Source: Adiantum capillus-veneris (lineage: Eukaryota; Streptophyta; Polypodiopsida; Polypodiales; Pteridaceae). From it: a stretch of DNA of 62,000 nucleotides. The translations under genes and the position numbers were made by a program. This document shows positions 11,798 to 23,318 of this stretch, in pieces (the first letter of the stretch is position 1; each line of letters opens with the position of its first letter). The stretch covers positions 59,779,268-59,841,267 of the forward strand of contig CM043944.1 of the NCBI GenBank assembly GCA_014529385.2, in the 5' to 3' direction. The notes beneath the pieces are model-generated. The model did not search any database, was not told the DNA's origin, and saw only the letters and a list, made by a program, of their open reading frames with translations.

Positions 11798-13702
11798 ATG
11801 GAGGCTCTAGCTCCGCCACAGAGGGACTCGCCTGAACCCCCTCGCCCGACCCCGCTGGGCCCACCATTCGACTTGCTCTTTCGCCGACAGAGCAAGCGAG
11901 CCTTGCCGCAGAGGTAGAGCGCTTGCAGGCGACTTCTGTCATCTGCAAGGTTCTCAGCACCCGTCCTAGCACAGGAGAGCTGCGAGACCTTCTCCAGGCC
12001 CGCCTTCTTGCAGAGGTCAACAAGATCTTGGATGTCCAGATTCTCGGACGGGGGTACTCCCTGATCGAGTTTGAGACTTCCGAGATGGCCTCCAAGGTCA
12101 TAGCTATGAGTCCACTGGCCATCCGAGCATCACGTGCCCACTTTCGACAGTGGCGACATGGTTTTGATCCGACTTCGGATGTGCTCGTAGAGGAGGCAGA
12201 CATCCCCATCTCAGTTTTCTTTCTGGGTTTACGGAGGGAGTACCTTCCACTTCTCTCGAGGATTGGCTCCGCCATCGGGACTGTCTTGGAGACACCTCGT
12301 ACGGCAGCATCAGTAGCTGCCAAGGCGGCTGGCATCCCTTCAGTTCGAGTTTTGGTCAGAGATACCCACACGCTCCCGAAGGTCATCCTTCTGCCTCGGG
12401 TGAGTGGGGGTTGGTTTAGACAAAGTGTGGAGTACTTGGGTCTCTCGAACCAGTGCTTCATTTGCAGACAGATGGGCCACCTAGCAAAGGCCTGTCCACG
12501 GAGGAGGCCACGACCTGCGCCTCAGCCTCAGCCCCAGCCTGCCAAGGCTGGGCCGCAGCCATAGCCAGCGGCACAGCGCACAGATTCAGAGCCATCCTTC
12601 GAGCCTCGGGCTCCAGCGGAGGAGGGGTGGCAGCAGGCCCGTGGCCGTCGACGCCAGGGGCCACAGCGACAGCCTGGCACTGAGAGTGGCCCTCAGGTGC
12701 CTACTCAGCAGCAATGGGTTCCCATGGGGAACCGCTTTGGTCCTTTTGAGCAGGAGGAGCCCCCTACGCCAGCCTCCACCTCAGCTTCACCCTCGCCAGC
12801 TGCCCCACCTTCAGATTTCCCCTCCTCCTCCACATCCCCTCCCCCGCCCTCTGCTCCCGCCTACTCCCCTCCTCGCCCTCTTGTCTCTGTCGCTCCACCC
12901 CGCTTCTCTTCTCCTCTGCCCCCCCCAGCTCCTTCTCCCCCTCCTCCTGCTCCAATACCACAGTTGACTCAGGAGACTGGTCCCTCGCCGGCGGCTAGGA
13001 GATCTCTTGGCAGCGCCTTTGCCACGAGTCGCCTAGCGAGAGAGGGTCAGCCCTTTTTGCGGTCCCCCTTTGCAGATTCAGACATCTTCCCTTGTAGCTA
13101 TCCCTTGTGGTGTGACGAGCATTGACCTCCGACGCCGCTGGGATTTCTTCGACTACGGGTTCACTCGCTTCCTTGGCGATTCCGTAGCAAACCACGAGGC
13201 AGCCTGCTTCAGGGTCCGCGATTTGTTCCTCGCCGCTAGGGGAACAGAGGCCTTGGACTCAGCAGTTGGTTTCTCCTTCCCCCTCTGTGGGAGGACCGAG
13301 ACAGAGTGGTCCCTAGACTCAGTGGTGGGATGGTTGTATACACAGGTTCTCGAGTTCTCTCACCACATGGGAGAACTTGGAGTTACAGATTTGCTGCAGA
13401 CTTTGTGGCCACTGGCCAAGTTTGTGGTGACACCCCCAGACTCAACAGGATGTAGGCACATTGTGGTGTACTTTTTTGCTGATACGCAGTGTTTGCCTTG
13501 CTATGTATACATTCATGAGGACTCCTGGACAGAGGAGGTTTCTTTACGCACGGCTCGCTCTGCTTGGGCTTGGGCCAGGCACTCACTGCAGTCTCGCCTA
13601 TCTAGAGGACGCTCGGATGCGGATTACTCCCCATCCAAGCCAGCCTCGAAGATAGCCCGTCTTGCTGCTGCGGCAGCATCTGTTCTCTCTCGCTCCCCAT
13701 GA
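11798..13702 (+). pseudogene. LINE ORF1 (DUF4283-like RNA-binding Gag with zinc knuckle), broken
   Basis: ORF1 proteins of plant L1-like elements bind the element RNA. The ATG at 11798 opens a frame that stops at 11912. The main frame (about 11835 to 13123) is shifted by one. It carries a DUF4283-like segment (for example LGRGYSLIEFETSEMASKVI, then IPISVFFLGLRREYLPLLSR) and a CX2CX4HX4C knuckle, CFICRQMGHLAKAC, near 12462-12503, followed by a basic Pro/Gln/Ser-rich linker. A TAG at 12562 interrupts it. A second frame change near 13040-13120 leads to a C-terminal region (13070-13702) that ends at TGA 13700-13702, overlapping the ORF2 start. Two frame changes and one internal stop make it a pseudogene. 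Confidence 0.8.
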
Positions 13703-16700
13703 GGATCGTCTCATGGAACGTGCAGAGACTAGGTGGGCCCCAGTTTTAGCGACAGCGGGGCCGATTGCGTCAGGAGCTTCAGCGTTGACTTGTGGGAGGA
13801 GAGATTGATCTCCTTATGCTTCAGGAGCACCATTTGTCTGAGAGCCGCATTCGGCGATGTGGTCAGATTTTGCGTGGACGGTATGATACCTTTTGGTCAA
13901 CTGCTTTTGGACCTGGAGGCATCCAGGGTGGGGTATGTATGACTATTGCGGACTCATTGTAGCAGGCCATTGTGGGCAGAGGGATTATTGTGCCAGGCAG
14001 GGCTCGGTGGATTACTATGCAGCTTTAGGGTGGCCTTGTGGGCTTCCTGAACATCTATGCGCCCAATGTGGCGAGTGCTCGTGCAGAGTTTTGGTCATAG
14101 ATTGTCAAGTCTTTGCCACAGGTTGACCATTGGTGTGTAGGAGGGGACTTCAACATGTTGGAGGACCCTTTTGGCAGGATCGGAGGCAGCCATGCTATTG
14201 TGCATGGAGTCGAGTTAGCAGCTTGGGAGAGGTTGTGTATGACTTTGAGGGTCTCGGATACATGGCAGCATTCTGGCTTTGTGAGGCCTCCAGAGAGTCT
14301 TGCCTTCTCTAGATCGGACCGCAGAGTGGGAGGAGTGAATCTATCGCGGATAGATCGCTTCTACACTAGTGACCACTTCAGTGACTTGGGGGGCTCAGTT
14401 GGCATCTTGGCAGGGACATCCTTCCCGGACCATGCACCAGTGATCCTCACAGTGGCAGACAGGCAGAGGAGTGGGAGCACGATGCTTCGCATCCCAGAGC
14501 GGGTCTTGTTGGACTCAGCACTCAGAGAGAGGGTAGAGGCTCTCTGGACAGAGGGCATGGACAGCCAGGCTCTTCCTGCAGACAGAGTGGCCTTAGGCCC
14601 AGCTCAACTTAGCCACTTTTTTCTACAGGAGTCTCTGGCTCGACGGGCTGCAGCGAGAGAGGAGGAGCAGTGTCTGAGACGAGGCATTGCTTCACTACAG
14701 AGGATGCAGGAGCAGCATCCAGACAGTCCATGGTTGGAGGAGCAGTTACAGCAGGCTCGACAGGAGCTTGCTTGCACAGAGGAGAGGTGCCATGAGTTTG
14801 CCTTTCACCGACAGGCATCTCAGTGGACTCAGGTGGGTGACAGAGTGACAGGTGCTTTTTTTGAGACAGTGGGACCTCGGCACTCGCATGCCAAGGTCAA
14901 TCAGTTGAGGAGACCAGATGGGTCAGTTGTTTGTGAGCCCGAGGATATGCGTGCAGTTGCTACTGACTTTTACCGTGAGTTACTGTCGGCTGAGCCCCAG
15001 TCAGAGAGACAGGATGCATGCAGGGAGCAGGTTTGGGCACAGATGCCTTGTCTTGTGAGTGAGGAGATGCGCCAGAGGCTAGAGATACCTCTTCAGCTTG
15101 AGGAGCTGCACACGGCTCTTAGGGACCTCCCTCGTGGTAGCTGTCCAGGTGAGGATGGGCTGACTCCCAGTTTCTTCTTGGAGTACTGGGACTTGCTTGG
15201 CCCAGATCTGTGTAGTGCCTTTCAGTACATTCTGCTCACAGGATTGATGTCGGATAGCATGAGTGAGGGCCTAATTTACCTCATTCCAAAGGAGGGTGGC
15301 TCCTTGGATGAGATTCGGCAGTGGCGCCCCATCACCATCCTAAACTCAGCCTACAAAATTCTTGCCAAGGCTCTGAGTTTGAGGATTCAACCACTTTTGG
15401 AGAGCCTTATACATTGGACTCAGATGGGTTTTGTCAAGGAACGCAGTATCCTTGACAACATCTTCACCTTCTGGGAGGCTTCTGCCCTGGCACGACTCCG
15501 TGGGGAGGACCTTGTGATTCTTCTTCTCGATTTTGAGAAGGCATACGACAGAGTTGACTGGGACTTTCTAGAGGGCACGCTACACAGGATGGGCTTCTCA
15601 GATGCTTGGATCAGAGGGGTGTCAGCTTTGTACAGACAGGCTCACAGTCAGGTGCTTTTGGCAGGCGGTAGAGGTGAGCGCTTCATGCTCACACGATCGG
15701 TCAGACAGGGTTGTCCTCTTGCCCCCTTTCTCTTTCTGTTCTATGCGGAGGCGATGAGAAGATTTTTGGTGTCACAACAGGTTGGTCTAAGGGGCTTAGC
15801 ACTCCCTATACGGGGAGATGAGCTTCTGGACGCTGAGTTTGCCGACGACTCGGCCTTGTACTTAGAGGGCCAGGAGGCCAATTTACACAGATGTGAGCAG
15901 GCTTTGGAGACCTTCTGCTGTGCATCGGGCGCACTGATCAACTGGAGAAAGATAGTGGCTTTCTCGGTTGGCAGTGCTCCTGTGCCAGATTGGATGCCAG
16001 GAGAGGGTTTTAGGTGGATTCCTCTAGGGACTGCAGTTCGGTACTTGGGTTGTCAGGTTGGTTTGGACTTGTCCCCTAAGCAGCAGATTGCTCCTCTTCT
16101 CCTGTCCATCAGGAGAAAGCTTTTACATTGGAGCTCAGCACGACTTTCGTTGGCTGGTAGAGTAGTAGTTGCCAACGAGGTGTTGTTGGCGACTATGTGG
16201 TACATCACTTCTTGTTGGATCTTCTTGAGTTCTTGTATCAGCCAGGTAGAGAGGCTGATCAGGAACTTCCTTTGGTTAGGTCGCGACACTCAGATTGCCC
16301 GAGCCAAGGTGGCTTGGTCGGTCATCACACTTCCTTGTTCTCAGGGAGGGCTTGGGATCATTGATCCAGCACAGCAGAGCAGAGCCCTTCTTGGGAAGTT
16401 CTTCGTCAGAGGACTTCTTCCAGGCGAGGAGCCCTAGAAGGAGTTCTTGCTGCAGAGGCTTCGTGCCAGGGTGCCTCAGTCAGGAGGCCCTTGGCAACCT
16501 TCGACTAGATGGATCTTTACAGAGCTGCACCGAGTTGGTTTGAGCAGGAGACTGGAGGACCGATTTGCTGTGAGTTTGCTTCGATCTTGGGAGATCTTAC
16601 GGCGTGGCCTAGAGCAGAGACCGCCGACGTGCACGGAGGAGCGCCTACGGCAACCCCTCGTCTGGAACCCCATGGTTAGCACTTAGAGAGGCCACTTGGT

Positions 16701-18051
16701 TGGGAGTCGGACTCATGTTTCTTGGGGTCCCATGGCAGCTGGTCCAGCGCGCTCTCTAGGTGACTGGCTAGAGTTCACAGGTTTGTCGAAGGAGGTGTAG
16801 GTTGTCCAGCTACAGGGCATGAGAGGGGTGCAGAGCATGTGTCGGGACATCTCAGAGTCAGTTCCAGCTGAGTGGCTCACGCCTCTCGAGCCAGTAGCAC
16901 CCCGGTGGATGGGAGCCTTCACACGATCGGAGGTTCTCATTTCAGTCAGGGCTTGCTCAGAGACTGTCCCAGCCCTGTTCTTCGAGCTTCAGGGTGGGGG
17001 ACGCTTACAACGAGTTGCAGTAGAGGCCCCGCAGGTAGCAGAGGGCTGTTTCCAAAGGATCCGAGTTGTGGGCATCTGTGGGAGGACTTGTGTCTTAGAC
17101 CCTGACCCAGCAGCTCTTGGGACAGGACACTGGAGGCTATGGGCTTGGGAGTGCTGTCCACTAGCACGAGTACAGTGGGATCCTGGTGAGTGGCTATGGA
17201 GGGACCCCTTCTCTTCTGCAGACCGCCCAGGAGTCCCCTTCTTTCAGTACACTGTTCGGCTTGGACGTCATATACTTGCAGCACAGAGAGAGGCCCGCCC
17301 CGCTGTAGCACGTCATTGGCAGGAGGAGGGCCTCACAATCGAGTTCTTGGCAGCTTTTTGGCAGCGGATGTGGGACTCCACTGAGCCGAGGCGAGTCACC
17401 TTGTTTCAGTGGCTGGTCGCACATAGAGCCACAGCAGTAGGGAGCTGGCTTGTGCATAGTGGTCTCTCGGCCACATGTGCAGCTTGTGACCATTTGGTGG
17501 AGAGTCAGCGTCACTGTCTTTGGGACTGTCCCTCGGCCCAGCAGGTGTGGCTACGAGTTCTTCGGCTGATGCTTTCTCTCTCCACGTCTCGACAGTACAC
17601 TTGAGGGGCAGCGGCTTGGTCCACCCTCACGGGCCCGGCACTTCAGTTTGAGCTATCTTCCACCAGCAGGATGATAGTGATACAGGGGGGGCGACCTACA
17701 CTTCAGCCTACTACAGAGCTTACTCCACTGGAGTGGTGCAGTGAGAGAGAGGAGTGTTGGGAGCTCATCAGTGGCCTGACACTTTGGTTCATTTGGCGGG
17801 CCCATTGTTTCCGCATCTTTGAGGCTCGCCCTGTGCCACCATTAGAGACTGTTCATGACTTTTGGCTAGAGCTGATCCATACTCTCAGAGGACAGCTTGA
17901 GGGACTACAGGGCAGCTCCGTCCGCATGCGGGAGCGCCGCAAGGCTTTCCTTCGACTCTGGCGCCCTGGGCCTTTCTACACCATAGTCCAGGGGGTGCTC
18001 AGATGGCACTACTGTCCACCTGTGTGGCTTTTCCCTCCTCCCATCTCTTGA
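13699..18051 (+). pseudogene. LINE ORF2 (endonuclease, reverse transcriptase, zf-RVT), nine in-frame stops
   Basis: This polyprotein would nick target DNA and reverse-transcribe the element RNA. One frame runs 1450 codons from ATG 13699 (MRIVSWNVQRLGG, the usual endonuclease start) to TGA 18049 with no frameshift. Endonuclease marks are LMLQEHH (13816-), NIYAPN (14050-), GGDFNM (about 14143-) and PDHAPV (about 14428-). Reverse transcriptase marks are WRPITILN, LLLDFEKAYDRVDWDFL (catalytic Asp codon 15529), RQGCPLAPFLF and FADD (15838-15849, catalytic pair 15844-15849). A C-terminal CAAC...HCLWDC motif (about 17476-17532) fits zf-RVT. No RNase H is obvious. Stops are TAG at 13747, 13960, 14026, 14098, 16435, 16684, 16798 and TGA at 13786 and 17602. 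The longest open piece is 14113-16437. Confidence 0.92.
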
Positions 18052-18194
18052 TTTAGCCCCATTGTATATATGTTGTTTTTTCATTGGGAGAGTCTCCCCA
18101 TCATGCTTGTTGTAGCCCTCTCTTGCAGAGGTGGTTGTAGCCCTATGGGCAGTTTTCATTAACTAATAGAAGGATCTTTTTCTCGGAAAAAAAA
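18052..18194 (+). other. LINE 3' untranslated region and poly(A)
   Basis: About 140 bp follow the ORF2 stop and end in A10. The segment holds a short hairpin (GGGAGAGTCTCCCC at about 18087) and a doubled GTTGTAGCCCT motif near 18110 and 18133, features that could help template recognition. Confidence 0.7.
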
Positions 18195-18210
18195 AATCCC
18201 CCTGGGGATC
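18195..18210. repeat. LINE target-site duplication, right copy
   Basis: Exact copy of the 16 bases at 11179-11194, directly abutting the poly(A). Confidence 0.9.
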
Positions 18211-18377
18211 GACCCCACTTATTGCCACATCCCAAAAAGGCAAGCCTGGGAGACATGTGCAGTGTGGAAGGACAAGAGACCCATAATGCTACCCATTTTT
18301 TATCAAACTTGCACATAACTAGAAACCCACCAAGGCATATATGCTACATACCCTCATGGCTATAATAACCCTATTGA

Positions 18378-18512
18378 GGGATGTGCCTGATTTTGACATG
18401 CCAGATGACCTGCAAGATAGCCAAAATGATTCTAACATACATTGAATCCTTTGACAATATTGACAGAGTAGATCACCTATGGAAAGTGTTCCTTGAACGC
18501 CCTAGCAACATC
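18378..18512 (+). pseudogene. Coding-like remnant, left half, split by copia insertion 1
   Basis: This 45-codon open stretch (KMILTYIESFDNIDRVDHLW, then KVFLERPSNI) ends at the target duplication of copia element 1. After removing the element and one ACATC copy, the frame continues at 24124 with one TAG between. A second frame just upstream reads LLRDVPDFDMPDDLQD, suggesting a frameshift near 18410. No family is recognised. Confidence 0.45.
18508..18512. repeat. Copia 1 target-site duplication (ACATC), left
   Basis: The five bases ACATC directly precede the LTR start TGTTAGG and recur at 24119-24123 directly after the other LTR. Confidence 0.9.
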
Positions 18513-19303
18513 TGTTAGGAAATAAGACGTAGCTAAATAGATAATTGAGTAGATTACTTAATGGAGAGAGACAGATTTACATACACGAGATTATAGAGTA
18601 GAGAGAGAGAGAGTACACACGATATACGTGGTTCACCCAATGTGGGCTACGTCCACGGGAAAGCAGCCACTCAATGGCTTTAGTACTTCAAAACAAGAAG
18701 TAATTTACAAAGGGATTATACCCTTAATGGAGCTCCCGCCTTGCTTCACTCTCACCACCTCACACTCACCTTGTTGCATCAACTTCACACTATGAAATGT
18801 GTGTAGAAATGGCCTCCTTTTATAGGCCAAAAGGGCTGCCCTCTCTTATGAGAGACAGCCATGTGTAGCCGCCCTTGTGCGAATAAGTCCAAATCGGACC
18901 CTCCAATCCGCCCATGTGTGGCCGCCCTTGAAAAGACAAGTCCGCTTTTGAATTCGGCCACCGGCCATTGACTTCCGACCACCGGCCACCGGCCATTGAC
19001 TTCCGACCACCGGCCATCGGCCATTGACTACCGGCCAACCGAACGGTTGTTTTTCGACAACTTTCCGGCCGCCGTCCGGCCATAATATTCCGGCGAAAAA
19101 GAATATTCCGGCGAAAAAAAAGTCTCCGGGGCCTCCGCCCTAGAGGCCTTTAAAGTTGCCCCTGATTCTTGTCCATGAAAATTTTGGTTTCTGATGAGTG
19201 ATTTTCCTTCACGTACGATGGCTTCTCCTCATAATGGGGGCCTTACAAATGTGTGCTTTTACCACAAAAAATTACAAGGGTAAATCAGGCTCCATACTTA
19301 ACA
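18513..19303 (-). repeat. Copia 1 3' LTR
   Basis: 791 bp, ending TGTTAGG...CTTAACA on the plus strand. It contains a short GA tract, a TATA-like CCTTTTATAGG on the plus strand and a minisatellite of about 28 bp built on CCGGCCATTGACTTCCGACC. It differs from its partner at 23319-24118 mainly in GA and minisatellite copy number plus scattered substitutions. Confidence 0.93.
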
Positions 19304-19314
19304 ATCTCCCACTT
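19304..19314 (-). other. Copia 1 polypurine tract
   Basis: On the minus strand AAGTGGGAGAT directly precedes the 3' LTR. This is the expected primer for second-strand DNA synthesis. Confidence 0.85.
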
Positions 19315-19363
19315 GGACACTGATCTCCAAACCAAACCTGTGACTGCTTTCCATTCTGGCTTC

Positions 19364-22300
19364 TTATCCTTGAATGCCGATTGAAGATGAGCAAAAGCTC
19401 AACTTCTCCTTGTTGACCACCTTTGTAAACATGTCTGCAGGATTTTCACTTGTATGCACCTTTCCTAGCTTTAGCTGTCCCTCTTCCAAAAGAGTGCGTA
19501 TGAAGTGATATCTCACCTCAATGTGCTTTGTCCTTGAATGAAAGGCTGAGTTCTTCGCAAGATGGATAGCGCTTTGGCTATCACTGTACAAAACACAATT
19601 GTCTTGTTTGAATCCAAGCTCTTTTAAGAATCTGTGAAGCCACAGAATTTCTTTGCTTGCCTCCGTCATTGCTACATACTCTGCTTCCGTGGTAGAAAGT
19701 GAAACCACTTTCTGCAGCTTTGAAGCCCAGCTTACTGCTGTGCCTCCAACCGTGAACACATAGCCAGTAGTGCTCCTTCGAGTATCTTTGTCACCTGCCA
19801 TATCTGCATCAGCATACCCTTCTAGAAAAATATCAGTTCCTCCAAAATACAAAGCATTTGTTGTTGTCCCTTTTAGATACCTAAGTATCCACTTCACAGC
19901 TTGCCAATGCTCTTTACCTGGGTTGTCCATGAACCTACTCACAACTCCCACTGCATGTGCAATATCTGGCCTTGTCCAGACCATAGCATACATTAGAGAA
20001 CCTACCGCTGCAGCATATGGAACTTTAGACATATAGGCTATCTCCTCTTGTGTCTTTGGACACATATCCTTCGTTAGTTTAAAATGACCAGCCAAAGGTG
20101 TAGAAACTGGTTTTGCATTTTGCATTGCAAACCTTTCTAGTACCTTCTTGATGTAATCTTCTTGAGATAGCTTTATTGTTTTTTTCGTCCTGTCCCTTGA
20201 TATTTTCATACCAAGTATCCTCTTTGCAGCACCTAAATCTTTCATTGAAATAGATTTGGACACCTCCTCTTTTAGGTCTTTGATGTCCTGCATGTTAGCA
20301 CTTGCAATCAACATGTCATCAACATACAACATTAGGATGATGAATTTCCCATCTCCCAAATTCTTCGTGTAGACGCAGTGATCCGAGTTGCATCTTGTGA
20401 ATCCATGATCCAACATCCATCGATCAAACTTCAAGTACCATTGTCTTTATGCTTGCTTTAAACCATACAAGCTCTTCTTTAATCTGCAAACCATTTTCTC
20501 CTTACCTTTTACTTCATACCCCTTTGGTTGAAGCATGTAGATTTCCTCCTCTAAGTCACCGTGAGGGAATGCCGTATTTACATCCATTTGCTCGAGATTT
20601 AGATCATGAGTAGCCACAAGGCTTAAGACAAGCCTAATTGAGTTCATTTTTACAACAGGAGAAAATATTTCATTGAAGTCAATACCTTTCTTTTGAGAAA
20701 AACCTTTTACCACAAGCCTAGACTTGTACCTTTTCTTCCCACCTTCTTCTTCCTTTATCTTCTACACCCATTTGTTTTGAAGTGCCCGCTTACCTTTAGG
20801 CAACTCAACCAACTCCCATGTTTGGTTGTGATGTAGTGAGTCCATCTCCACTTGCATGCTCTTCGTCCATTCTTCTTTGGATTCATGTTGCATAGCTTCT
20901 TCATATGATTCCGGCTCTCCAGAATCTGAGATGAAGAGATGGTTGAAGGAAGGAACAAACCGCTCTGGAGGTCTACTTGCTCTTGTAGATCTTCGGGGAA
21001 TAGGTTGAGGCTCCTCATTTGGTTGACGTTGTTGCACATTGTCACTGTTTGCAGTCCTTGAGTCTTCACCGTCCTCAAGCTCCATGTACTCATCACCTGT
21101 TTCTTTTGTTTATTTTCTTTCCAAGTAATCTTTGTACATATTTTGTTCGTTAAAAATTACATCCCTACTCCTTAAGATTTTACCATCTTCAGGATTCCAT
21201 AGGCGATACCCAAAGTCTCCTTCTCCATAGCCAATGAAGAAACACTTTTTGGACTTTGCATCTAACTTTGATCTTAGGCTTCTATCTATGTGCATGAAAG
21301 CCTCACACCAAAACACTTTGAGAAATGCATAATTCACCGGTTTACCTGTCCATGCCTCTTCTGGAACTCCCCCATCCAATGCCGTTGAGGGTGACCGATT
21401 GATTAAGTACACGGACGTACTTACAGCTTCTGCCCAAAGCTCAAGCGGTAGGCCTGCATGTAGCCGCATGCTTCGTGCTCGTTCCATGATTGTCCTGTTC
21501 ATCCTTTCCAAAATTCCATTTTGTTGAGGTGTCCTTGGGGTTGTCCTTTGCCTCCGAATGCCATTGCTAGCACAAAAGCTTTCAAAAGCTTGGCTGCAAT
21601 ATTCGCCTCCATTGTCGGATCTGAGGCATTTAACCTTGGTACCTGTTTCATTCTCCACAAAGGCTTTCCACCTTTGAAATATGGAAAATACATCGGATTT
21701 ATTCTTCATGACATAAACCCATGTTTTTCTAGTCGCATCGTCTATGAATGTTACATAGTACAATGAGCCACCAAGTGATGATGTACTTGCAGGACCCCAA
21801 ACATCAGAATGAACCAACTCAAGTTTTTTATTTTTTCTTTCATTTCCTGATTTTTGAAATTTTACCCTCTTTTGTTTACCATAAACACAATCTTCATAGA
21901 ACTCTAAGTCCACTTCTTTCAAACCTGGTAGAAGCTTCTTTGTTTGAAGGATTTGCATTCCTTTGGCACTCATATGCCCAAGTCGGTAGTGCCACACCGC
22001 ACTGTCAACTTCTGTAGTTGCTGCACAAGCTGAAGGTTGCGTGCTAACAGTACACAAGTAAAGTGTACCGACTTTTTCACCCTTGGCAACCACCAAAGAT
22101 CCCTTTGAGATCTTCCACCGTTTGTTTCCGAATGCAATGTTGTGACCTTCATCGTCCAATTGTCCTGTAGAGATCAAATTTTTGCGAAGAGAAGGAACAT
22201 GCCTAACATCTTTAAGCTTCCATTCATTTCCGTTAGCAGTTTTGACAGAAACTGTACCTTTGCCGACAATCTCACAAGCTTCATCATCTCCCAAGTATAC

Positions 22301-23254
22301 ATACCCAAAATTACCTTTGGTGTAGTCTTGGAAATGTTGCTTGTGTGGTGTCGCATGGAATGAAGCCCCGGAATCTACTATCCAGGAATTAGACACATTG
22401 TCTAATGAGAGAATTAGAGCATCTTGCTCTACTTTACCTGCCACATTGGCCTCCGATGTTGGTTTGTTGTCTTGAGACTCTGTCTCCTTCTTCTTCTTGG
22501 ACCAGCAATCCTTCTTGACGTGGCCCTTCTTGCCGCAGTTCCAACATTCAAGAACTGACTTTGTGCGTGACTTGCTCCGCCTTGAGCGATCACGACCCTT
22601 TTGGTTTTTGAACCTCTCCTTAAGCCTTCCTCTTGTTTCCACTGATAGTGCAGCACTTGATGATTCTCCTGTGCTTCTCCTTCGCATTTCCTCGCTTAGG
22701 AGAACACCCACAACATCATCAAACTTAAGAGTATTTGTGCCAGAGATAGAATTACTTACAGCCATCACAAGGCTGTCCCAACTATCCGGTAGAGATGATA
22801 GTATAAGGAGAGCTCTCACTTCGTCATCGAAATTGATTTTCACTGATCGAAGTTGACTTATGTTTGTGTTAAAGTCATTTAGGTGTTCTGCAACTAAACC
22901 ATTCTCTGCCATCTTTAGATTGAACAAGCGCTTCATAAGAAATACCTTATTGGATGCCGATGGTTTCTCGTAGAAGTCGTCAAGTGACTTCATCAAGTCC
23001 TCTGTGGTCTTCATCTCCGAAACATTGAAGGCCACCGTTGACGCCAAGCTTAACCGGATTGTTCCCAGTGCCTTTCGATCAAGGACAATCCACGCTTCAT
23101 CTGCCATTGTTGCGGGCTTCCTCGCAAGACCGCCTAGTGGCAAATAGAGGTCCTTCTGGTAGAGATAGTCTTCAATCTGCATCTTCCAATGTTGGTAGTT
23201 TTTGCCGTTGAACTTCTCGATCTTGAGCTTCCCTTCCTCCGCCATAACTCCCAC
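19364..23254 (-). pseudogene. Copia 1 gag-pol polyprotein, three in-frame stops
   Basis: One frame of 1297 codons, with no frameshift, encodes the capsid-like Gag (KIEKFNGKNYQHWKMQIEDY), a zinc knuckle CWNCGKKGHVKKDC, a protease with DSGA (in SWIVDSGASFHATP), a GAG-pre-integrase segment (WHYRLGHMSAKGMQIL), the integrase core (VHSDVWGP, SDNGGEY, TPQQNGILERMN), the reverse transcriptase with YVDDMLIA and a copia RNase H (SDSQSAIHLAKNSAFHSRTK). Stops lie at 21110-21112, 20762-20764 and 20447-20449. The integrase zinc site reads FYEDC where the sister copy has FCEDC, so one zinc-binding cysteine is lost. Upstream of the frame is the primer-binding site. The element is dead but young enough to align end to end with its sister. 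Confidence 0.93.
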
Positions 23255-23300
23255 TCAATTCAAGGAATCCGTTCCTTGAGATAATTTAGCTACGAGCAAA

Positions 23301-23316
23301 CCTTGCTCTGATACCA
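23301..23316 (-). other. Copia 1 primer-binding site
   Basis: The minus strand reads TGGTATCAGAGCAAGG two bases inside the 5' LTR. TGGTATCAGAGC is the standard plant copia match to the 3' end of initiator methionine tRNA. Confidence 0.9.
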
Positions 23317-23318
23317 GT

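Larger units (their letters stand above)
11195..18194 (+). mobile_element. Apparently full-length L1-like non-LTR retrotransposon (LINE), inactive
   Basis: The unit is flanked by a 14-16-bp target-site duplication and ends in a run of about ten A residues (18187-18196). It has a GC-rich, poly(C)-rich 5' leader, an ORF1 with DUF4283-like and zinc-knuckle regions, an ORF2 with AP-like endonuclease, reverse transcriptase and a zf-RVT-type zinc motif, and a 140-bp 3' UTR. At 7.0 kb it is probably not 5'-truncated. Base composition is much more GC-rich than either flank. Both ORFs are broken, so the copy cannot move on its own. It landed in the coding-like sequence that continues at 18211. Confidence 0.9.

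Noticed and set aside
11640-12461. 273-residue minus-strand ORF
   Set aside because: Antisense shadow of LINE ORF1 in GC-rich sequence; the sense strand carries the DUF4283-like and zinc-knuckle signals.
13699-14100. The idea that the TAG/TGA codons in LINE ORF2 are recoded or repaired by fern-type U-to-C RNA editing
   Set aside because: That editing is known for organelle transcripts, and this is a nuclear retroelement. ORF1 of the same copy also has frameshifts, so decay is simpler.
18785-19083. Minus-strand ORFs rich in GRWPVVGSQWPVA repeats
   Set aside because: Translation of the LTR minisatellite, present in non-coding LTRs.
19770-20036. Plus-strand ORFs inside the copia elements (also 21521-22363 and 26168-26551)
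   Set aside because: They are antisense shadows of gag-pol and recur in both copies for that reason.
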